A stretch of DNA of 5,786 nucleotides from Verrucomicrobiota bacterium (GTDB lineage Bacteria > Verrucomicrobiota > Verrucomicrobiia > Opitutales > UBA953), in NCBI GenBank assembly GCA_009924965.1, contig RFQN01000096.1, forward strand, positions 1-5,786, given 5' to 3'. The notes beneath the pieces are model-generated. The model was given only the letters and a program-made list of their open reading frames with translations, had not been told where the DNA came from and made no database searches. Positions 1 through 4,538 of this stretch are shown here, piece after piece. Both the position numbers and the translations under genes were made by a program. Numbering within the stretch: position 1 is the stretch's first letter; every line of letters starts with the position of its first letter.

Positions 1-1
1 C

Positions 2-952
2 CTCTTCGTCGAATTCGCGGTCAATGACGGCGGCGCGGCGCCGGAGCAGATCATCCGCTGCATGGAAGGCATCGTGCGCCAGACCTGGCGGGCGAACCCG
101 AACTGCGACATCTGCTTCGTCTACACGCTCGTCGAAGGCATGGCCCCTGGCCTTGCGGACGGCAAGTTCCCGCGGTCCGCTTCCGCCATGGAAAAGGTCG
201 CCGACCATTATGGCATCCCGACGATCCACTTCGGCCTCGAAGTCGCGCGCTTGAGCAAAGCGGGGAAGGTCCTCTGGAAGGCGCCCCTCCCGAAGACACC
301 GGAAGCCAAGGCCGCGCTGGGCGATCAGGTCGTCTTCGCGCCCGACAGCGTGCACCCGCACGTTGAGACGGGCCACCAGATGTACCTCGAGGCCATCATG
401 CGTTCGCTGCCGAGCATCGGCCAGGCTTCCGGTAAACCGCTGAAGCACGAACTTCCTGCGCCGCTCGCGGCCGACAACTTTGAGCAAGCCAAGCTGGTGT
501 CGATCGCCGCGGCCAAGTTGCCGGCCGGGGTCAGCCCGCTCGACCCGACCAAGGACGCCTTCGCGAAATCCTACGTGAACCGCTTGCCCGCCATGGTCCG
601 CCTGACTCAGCCTGGGCAGGCCATCGAGTTCAAGTTCAAGGGCACGCATTGCGCCGTCTACGACGTCGTCGGCCCGGCGGGCGGCAAGGTCGCCGTCACC
701 CTCGACGGCGGCGCCCCGAAGGTCATGACCCGCTTCGACGCCTACTGTACGTATGCGCGCCTGAGCACCTTCACGGTCGGTACCAAGCTGCCGGACGCCG
801 TCCATGCCGTGCGGCTCGAGTTGCTCCCGGATGCCTTTGATAAGGCGGCGATCCTGGCCCAGCGGAAGGAGACCATCGACAAGCCCGAGCGCTTCGCGGA
901 CCGCCATTTCTTCCCCGGCGGCCTGCTCATCGTCGGGGAACTCGTCCCTTAA
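2..952 (+). CDS. SGNH/GDSL-family hydrolase with C-terminal accessory domain (5' end cut by window)
   Basis: Probable carbohydrate or acyl esterase of the SGNH superfamily. The reading frame is open from base 2 and its true start lies left of the window; 316 codons are visible. Residue numbers here count from base 2. Block III is seen as FVEFAVNDGG, with the conserved Asn-Asp at residues 8-9. Block V is seen as APDSVHPH, giving the catalytic Asp115 and His118 (bases 344-355). Blocks I and II, with the nucleophile Ser in GDS, must lie upstream, so activity cannot be confirmed here. After about residue 150 comes a second region with alternating beta-type segments (GQAIEFKFKGTHCAVYDVVG, then KVAVTLDGG), which looks like a beta-sandwich accessory domain; such an arrangement is familiar in SGNH proteins of Verrucomicrobiota and Planctomycetota. 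An internal ATG at 62 lies after block III, so it is not the start. Substrate is unknown. The downstream sugar genes suggest a sugar ester, which is inference. Confidence 0.85.
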   Translation, partial: LFVEFAVNDGGAAPEQIIRCMEGIVRQTWRANPNCDICFVYTLVEGMAPGLADGKFPRSASAMEKVADHYGIPTIHFGLEVARLSKAGKVLWKAPLPKTPEAKAALGDQVVFAPDSVHPHVETGHQMYLEAIMRSLPSIGQASGKPLKHELPAPLAADNFEQAKLVSIAAAKLPAGVSPLDPTKDAFAKSYVNRLPAMVRLTQPGQAIEFKFKGTHCAVYDVVGPAGGKVAVTLDGGAPKVMTRFDAYCTYARLSTFTVGTKLPDAVHAVRLELLPDAFDKAAILAQRKETIDKPERFADRHFFPGGLLIVGELVP

Positions 953-1034
953 AACCCGTCTTAACGAGGCCCAGCCTTGACCGTGCCCCGTGCCTCGGCA
1001 AACTCGCCCCTCTCCCCAACCACCCTATCCCACC

Positions 1035-1889
1035 ATGCGTTTCGGCCTTAACACCTTCCTCTACGCCTCACCGTTTACCAACGACAGCGTCTCCATGTTC
1101 AAGAAGCTCAAGAAGTGGGGCTTTGACACCGTGGAAGTCGCCATTGAAGACCCGGCGCACGTCAACCCCGCCGTCCTCAAGGCCGCCGCCGCCAAGGCCG
1201 GCATCGCCATCGGCTCCATCTGCGCCGCCATGGGCCCCGGCCGCGACTTCCGCGGCAGCGCCGCCGACCAGAAGAACGCCCAGAAGTACCTGAGCGCGCT
1301 CGTCGACCAGGCCGCCGCCATGGGCTGCCCGCGCATCATCGGCCCGCTCTATTCCGTCGTCGGCCTCATCGGCTCGCATGACGATAAGACCAAGGCGAAG
1401 CACTTCCAGCTCGTCGTCAAGAACCTCAAGCAGCTCGCCAAGCATGCCGAGAAGAAGGGCGTCCTCCTCTGCGTCGAGCCCCTCAACCGCTTCGAGACCG
1501 ACTTCCTCAACACCTGCGACCAGGGCCTGCGCCTCGTCAAGGCCGTCAACTCGCCGGCCGTGAAGCTCCACCTCGACACGTTCCACATGAACATCGAGGA
1601 GAAGAACCAGGCCGCCGCCATCCTCAAGGCCGGCAAGCACCTCGGTCACTTCCACGCCTGCGGCACCGACCGTGGCGTCCCCGGCGGCGACTCCCTCGAC
1701 TGGAAGCCGATCGTGGCTGCCCTCAAGAAGATCGGCTACAAGCAGGACGTCGTCATCGAGTCCTTCACCACCGACGTGAAGGTCATCGCCCGTGCCGCCG
1801 CCATCTGGCGCAAGATGGAGCCCAACCGCGACGACATCCCGGTGAAGGGCCTGAAGAACATGCACCGCCTCTTCGGTCGCACCAAGTAA
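1035..1889 (+). CDS. TIM-barrel sugar isomerase/epimerase, D-psicose/D-tagatose 3-epimerase-like
   Basis: A 284-residue protein of the xylose isomerase-like TIM-barrel family (AP endonuclease 2 superfamily), most like ketose 3-epimerases, which invert C3 of free ketoses with a divalent metal (Mn or Co). From memory of Agrobacterium D-psicose 3-epimerase (metal ligands Glu150, Asp183, His209, Glu244), the counterparts here are Glu148 (CVEPLNRFE), Asp181 (LDTFHMNIEE), His207 (GHFH) and Glu242 (IESF), a constant offset of two. Glu154, His184 and Arg213 match further active-site positions. The N-terminus MRFGLNTFLYASPF is the expected first strand, which favours ATG 1035 over an in-frame GTG at 990 that would add a Pro-rich 15-residue extension. 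No signal peptide is seen, so it is probably cytoplasmic. No Shine-Dalgarno is visible; the leader is C-rich. The DUF1080 gene follows after 10 nt, so they are probably co-transcribed. Relatives in 3-keto-glycoside pathways (e.g. YcjR) act on keto-glycosides, so the substrate remains open. Confidence 0.88.
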   Translation: MRFGLNTFLYASPFTNDSVSMFKKLKKWGFDTVEVAIEDPAHVNPAVLKAAAAKAGIAIGSICAAMGPGRDFRGSAADQKNAQKYLSALVDQAAAMGCPRIIGPLYSVVGLIGSHDDKTKAKHFQLVVKNLKQLAKHAEKKGVLLCVEPLNRFETDFLNTCDQGLRLVKAVNSPAVKLHLDTFHMNIEEKNQAAAILKAGKHLGHFHACGTDRGVPGGDSLDWKPIVAALKKIGYKQDVVIESFTTDVKVIARAAAIWRKMEPNRDDIPVKGLKNMHRLFGRTK

Positions 1890-1899
1890 TTCTCTAACC

Positions 1900-2598
1900 A
1901 TGAAGCTCCGCACCTCCCTCCTCGCGCTCCTCGCGCTCGCCTCGACGGCCTTCGCCGAGGACAAGAACCTCTTCAACGGCAAGGACCTGACCGGCTGGAA
2001 GGGCCTCGACTTCTGGTCCGTCCAGGACGGCTCGATCGTCGGCCAGACCACCAAGGAGAAGCCGACCAAGGGCAACACCTTCCTCGTCTGGCAGGGTGGC
2101 GAAGTCGCCGACTTCGAACTGACCTTCAAGTACCGCATCACCGACGTGAACGGCAAGTCCGAGGGCTTCGGCAACTCGGGCGTGCAGTACCGCTCCAAGG
2201 TCGTCGAGGAGAAGGGTTTCGTCGTCGCCGGCTACCAGGCCGACTTCGAGTGCGGCAAGAGCTACTCCGGCATCCTCTACGAAGAGCGGGGCCGTGGCAT
2301 CTTGGCGCAGCGTGGCCAGAAGACCGTGATCAAGGAAGGCTCCAAGAAGCCTGAAGTCACCGGTGAAGTCGGCAAGTCCGCCGAGATCCAGGCCAAGATC
2401 AAGCCGGCCGATTGGAACGAGTACCGCATCGTCGCCCAAGGCGGCCACCTGCAGCACTTCATCAACGGCGTCCAGACCATCGACGTCACCGACGAGACCG
2501 CGGTCGGCGCCAAGAAGGGCATCCTCGCCCTCCAGCTCCACGCCGGTGCGCCGATGAAGGTCGAGTTCAAGGACCTCGTCCTCAAGGAAACCAAGTAA
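1900..2598 (+). CDS. Secreted DUF1080 protein (3-keto-disaccharide hydrolase family)
   Basis: A 232-residue single-domain DUF1080 protein (Pfam PF06439), a concanavalin-like beta-jelly-roll family. Characterised members cleave the glycosidic bond of 3-keto-disaccharides or 3-keto-glucosides. The N-terminus MKLRTSLLALLALASTAFA is a clear Sec signal peptide with an AFA cleavage site before Glu20, so the protein acts outside the cytoplasm; there is no lipobox Cys. Family landmarks appear in order: LFNGKDLTGWK (24-34), NSGVQYR (92-98), GYQADFE (111-117), YSGILYEERGRG (122-133), WNEYRI (172-177), HFING (186-190) and GILALQLHAG (207-216), ending KDLVLKE. Length is typical and the domain looks intact. 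It begins 10 nt after the epimerase-like gene and is followed by a hairpin terminator, so the two genes form a likely transcription unit. The true substrate cannot be read from sequence. A start at ATG 1900 is required by the signal peptide. Confidence 0.93.
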   Translation: MKLRTSLLALLALASTAFAEDKNLFNGKDLTGWKGLDFWSVQDGSIVGQTTKEKPTKGNTFLVWQGGEVADFELTFKYRITDVNGKSEGFGNSGVQYRSKVVEEKGFVVAGYQADFECGKSYSGILYEERGRGILAQRGQKTVIKEGSKKPEVTGEVGKSAEIQAKIKPADWNEYRIVAQGGHLQHFINGVQTIDVTDETAVGAKKGILALQLHAGAPMKVEFKDLVLKETK

Positions 2599-2619
2599 GC
2601 CCACCCAGCGCTTCCCTTA

Positions 2620-2655
2620 AGGCCGCAGGATGCAAGTCTCTGCGGCCTTTCTTTT
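2620..2655 (+). terminator. Intrinsic terminator after the DUF1080 gene, just before the ThuA-like gene
   Basis: A 9-bp stem AGGCCGCAG (2620-2628) pairs with CTGCGGCCT (2640-2648) around an 11-nt loop, followed by a T-rich run TTCTTTT (2649-2655); A2619-T2649 could add a pair. It starts 21 nt after the DUF1080 stop. The run ends only 13 nt before the ThuA-like ATG at 2669, so that gene needs either read-through or a promoter hidden in or after the hairpin. I see no good -35/-10 pair in the gap. Confidence 0.8.
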
Positions 2656-2668
2656 ACCCCAACATCCC

Positions 2669-3673
2669 ATGAAGAAGACCCTCCTCCTCGGCGCCCTCGT
2701 CCTCTGCGGCGGCCTCGCCGGGCTCCACGCCGAAGAAAAGAAGAACGTGCTCATGATCGCCGGCCGTCCCAGCCACGGGCCGGGCGAGCACGAGCATAAC
2801 GCCGGCATCCAGCTGCTCGCCGCCGGCCTCCAGCAAGGCGCCGCCGACCGCGTCAACGTCATCGTCAGCCTCGGCGGCAAGTGGCCGGCCGACGACGTCG
2901 TCGCGAAAGCCGACACGATCGTGATCTACTCCGACGGTGGCGATGGCCATCCCGCGCTCCCGCACCTCGACCAGCTCGCCAAGAAGATGGCGGCGGGTTG
3001 CGGCTTCGTCTGCCTCCACTACGCCGTCGAGCCGGCTTATGAGAAGGCTGGTTGGCTCAGCGCGGACGGTCAGCCCGTCAAGGTCGCGCCGCCTGGCCGT
3101 TCCTCGACCGGCAAGGGCGCCAAGGAGTTCAAGGATTGGCTGGGCGGTTATTTCGAGCAGCACTGGTCGGTGAATCCCCACTGGCTGGCTGACTTCAAGT
3201 CGCTGCCCGACCATCCGGCGAGCCGCGGCGTGAAGCCTTTTGCCACGACCGACGAATGGTACTTCAACATGCGCTTCCGCGACGGCATGGAAGGCGTGAC
3301 CCCGATCCTCTCGGCGGTCGCCCCGGAAGCCACGATGAACCGCGGTATGGGGACGCACAACGGCAACCCCGACGTCCGTAAGCTCGTGCTCGAGGACAAG
3401 AAGCCGCAGGTCGTCGCTTGGGCCGTCGAGCGCAAGGACGGTGGCCGCGGTTTCGGTTTCACGGGTGGTCACTTTCATAAAGGCTGGGCCAACGACAACC
3501 AGCGCACGCTCGTGCTGAACGCGATCGCCTGGACCGCGAAGGCCGAAGTGCCCGCGACGGGCATCGCGACCAAGTTCACGGACGAGCAGCTCGCCGCGAA
3601 CCAGGACCCGAAGCAGCCCCGCAAGCCGGCCACGCCGGCCCCGAAGCCGGCGGGTACGCCGGCCGCCAAGTAA
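2669..3673 (+). CDS. Secreted ThuA-domain protein (trehalose-utilisation ThuA-like)
   Basis: A 334-residue protein with a ThuA domain (Pfam PF06283, class I glutamine amidotransferase-like fold). The family is named for Agrobacterium ThuA in trehalose/sucrose utilisation through 3-keto sugars; its exact chemistry is not firmly settled. The signal peptide MKKTLLLGALVLCGGLAGLHA (residues 1-21) has its likely cleavage after Ala21, so the protein is exported. Visible landmarks are NVLMIAGRPSHGPGEHEHNAG (26-46, His-rich pocket), ADTIVIYSDGGDGHP (81-95), GFVCLHYAVEP (112-122), DHPASRGV (181-188), DEWYFNMRF (195-203) and GFGFTGGHFHKGWANDNQR (261-279), then VLNAIAWTAKAEVP. The tail from about 314 is Pro/Ala/Lys-rich and outside the domain. 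The start at ATG 2669 is chosen because the in-frame ATG at 2630 sits inside the terminator hairpin loop and would bury the signal peptide. It lies 70 nt downstream of DUF1080 and probably belongs functionally with it. Confidence 0.9.
   Translation: MKKTLLLGALVLCGGLAGLHAEEKKNVLMIAGRPSHGPGEHEHNAGIQLLAAGLQQGAADRVNVIVSLGGKWPADDVVAKADTIVIYSDGGDGHPALPHLDQLAKKMAAGCGFVCLHYAVEPAYEKAGWLSADGQPVKVAPPGRSSTGKGAKEFKDWLGGYFEQHWSVNPHWLADFKSLPDHPASRGVKPFATTDEWYFNMRFRDGMEGVTPILSAVAPEATMNRGMGTHNGNPDVRKLVLEDKKPQVVAWAVERKDGGRGFGFTGGHFHKGWANDNQRTLVLNAIAWTAKAEVPATGIATKFTDEQLAANQDPKQPRKPATPAPKPAGTPAAK
3623..3664 (+). repeat. GCCGGC-centred short repeats coding the ThuA-like Pro/Ala tail
   Basis: Within the 3' end of the ThuA-like gene the motif (A)(A/C)GCCGGC recurs four times: 3623-3631 (AAGCCGGCC), 3632-3640 (ACGCCGGCC), 3644-3651 (AAGCCGGC) and 3656-3664 (ACGCCGGCC). 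It encodes alternating Lys-Pro-Ala and Thr-Pro-Ala units. This is an imperfect low-complexity coding repeat, not a mobile or regulatory element as far as can be seen. Confidence 0.6.
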
Positions 3674-3696
3674 GCCTGACCCTATTAGTCCTCTCG

Positions 3697-3725
3697 AAGG
3701 CCGGAGGTTCGCCTCCGGCCTTTTT
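3697..3725 (+). terminator. Strong intrinsic terminator after the ThuA-like gene
   Basis: A perfect 11-bp stem AAGGCCGGAGG (3697-3707) pairs with CCTCCGGCCTT (3712-3722) around a TTCG tetraloop, followed by a T run covering 3721-3725. It lies 23 nt after the ThuA-like stop codon and closes the left-hand gene block. The A residues at its 5' side also give a short U-run on the other strand, but no - strand gene ends here. Confidence 0.93.
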
Positions 3726-3764
3726 GTTGGCAGGGAAAAGCGTCGGTCGGTTTGACCTTGGTGG

Positions 3765-3785
3765 GCGGGCGCGGAACTTGCCCGC
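3765..3785 (+). promoter_or_regulatory. Possible small hairpin abutting the SDR start codon
   Basis: GCGGGC (3765-3770) and GCCCGC (3780-3785) form a perfect 6-bp inverted repeat with a 9-nt loop, ending at the base before ATG 3786. In mRNA it could mask or position the start codon. In G+C-rich DNA a 6-bp match of this kind can be chance, so a role is speculative. No convincing promoter hexamers were found in the 60 nt between the preceding terminator and this start. Confidence 0.25.
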
Positions 3786-4484
3786 ATGTCCAAGACCTAC
3801 GCGCTCATCGGCGGCAACTCCGGCATCGGCCTCGCGACCGCCCAACGCCTGGTCGCCGCCGGTCATCACGTGACCGCCGCCGCGCGCCACGCCGAGGCGC
3901 TCGCCGCGCTCGGCGTGCCCGTGCAGCCCTTCGACGCCCTCGCGCCCACGCCGCTCGTCTGGCCGGAGAAGCTGGACGGATTGGTCTATTGCCCTGGCAC
4001 CATCGCCCTGAAGCCTTTTCACCGTCTCACCGAGGAGGATTTCCTGCGCGACTACCGCGTGAACGTCCTCGGCGCCATCGCCGCGCTGCAGTCGGCCTTG
4101 CCTGCGCTGAAGGCGGCGGGCGGCGCTTCGGTCGTGCTGTTCTCCACGGTCGCCGTCGCGCAGGGCATGCCGATGCATGCGAGCATCGCTTCGGCTAAGG
4201 GCGCCCTCGAAGGCCTCACGCGTAGCCTCGCCGCCGAGTGGGCCCCACTCATCCGCGTGAACGCGATCGCGCCCTCGCTCACCGACACGCCCTTGGCGGG
4301 TCCGTTGCTGAACTCCGACCTCAAGAAGGAAGCCGCCGGCAAGCGTCACCCCTTGCAGCGCGTCGGTTCGGCGGACGAGACCGCTGCGCTGGTCGAGCAC
4401 CTCTTAGGCGACCACGCGCGCTTCATGACCGGCCAGGTCCTGCATCTCGACGGCGGGTTGTCGGCGGTGCGGACGTTTGCCTGA
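3786..4484 (+). CDS. Short-chain dehydrogenase/reductase (SDR) family protein lacking the catalytic Tyr
   Basis: A 232-residue Rossmann-fold SDR protein. The nucleotide-binding loop GGNSGIG (residues 9-15) begins after the first strand and stands for the classical TGxxxGIG. The usual NNAG is replaced by YCPG (68-71). The tetrad Asn is present as Asn93 (YRVNVLG) and the Ser as Ser120 (LFST). Lys138 is present in HASIASAKGALEG, but the position four residues before it, where classical SDRs have Tyr, is Ile134 (ATC at 4185-4187). The C-terminal landmarks IRVNAIAPSLTDTPLA (156-171), HPLQRVG (188-194) and TGQVLHLDGG (215-224) are intact, as is full length, so this is not an obvious pseudogene. It may be a divergent SDR subfamily with altered chemistry or a binding role. 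The substrate is unknown. It is flanked by a terminator on the left and the convergent E2 gene on the right, so it is probably monocistronic. Start ATG 3786 has no clear Shine-Dalgarno. Confidence 0.88.
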   Translation: MSKTYALIGGNSGIGLATAQRLVAAGHHVTAAARHAEALAALGVPVQPFDALAPTPLVWPEKLDGLVYCPGTIALKPFHRLTEEDFLRDYRVNVLGAIAALQSALPALKAAGGASVVLFSTVAVAQGMPMHASIASAKGALEGLTRSLAAEWAPLIRVNAIAPSLTDTPLAGPLLNSDLKKEAAGKRHPLQRVGSADETAALVEHLLGDHARFMTGQVLHLDGGLSAVRTFA

Positions 4485-4488
4485 GCAC

Positions 4489-4518
4489 AAAAAAGCCCGG
4501 CCCCTTGCGAGGCCGGGC
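4489..4518 (-). terminator. Intrinsic terminator of the E2 gene, in the convergent gap
   Basis: GCCCGGCC (4495-4502) pairs with GGCCGGGC (4511-4518), an 8-bp all-G/C stem with an 8-nt loop. Six A residues at 4489-4494 become a U6 tract when read on the - strand, 20 nt after the E2 stop. On the + strand only CTTGG follows, so it is a weak terminator for the SDR gene, whose stop is just 10 nt before the stem; it may still serve both. Confidence 0.88.
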
Positions 4519-4538
4519 CTTGGTCGGCGCCGGAGGCC

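Noticed and set aside
965..997. Inverted repeat CGAGGC/GCCTCG between the SGNH and isomerase genes
   Set aside because: Only 6 bp with a 21-nt loop and no T-run, so not supportable as a terminator; could be chance in G+C-rich sequence.
990..1034. Upstream in-frame GTG start for the isomerase
   Set aside because: It would add a Pro-rich 15-residue extension unlike the family, which begins with the MRFGLNTF strand at ATG 1035; it has no RBS either.
1068..2198. Long open frame on the - strand (376 codons) opposite the isomerase and DUF1080 genes
   Set aside because: It lies antisense to two clearly recognisable genes. Its translation is Val/Leu/Asp/Gly-rich with no motif, as expected from the antisense of G+C-rich codons. 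The same applies to the long - strand frame at 2654-3793 and others.
3752..3780. TTGACC as a possible -35 box for the SDR gene
   Set aside because: A 17-nt spacer leads to AACTTG, which is not a credible -10 box, and would leave almost no leader before ATG 3786.
3576..4400. 274-codon open frame on the - strand across the ThuA-like/SDR junction
   Set aside because: It overlaps a strong terminator and the SDR gene, is Arg/Gly-rich and shows no family motif; a composition artefact.
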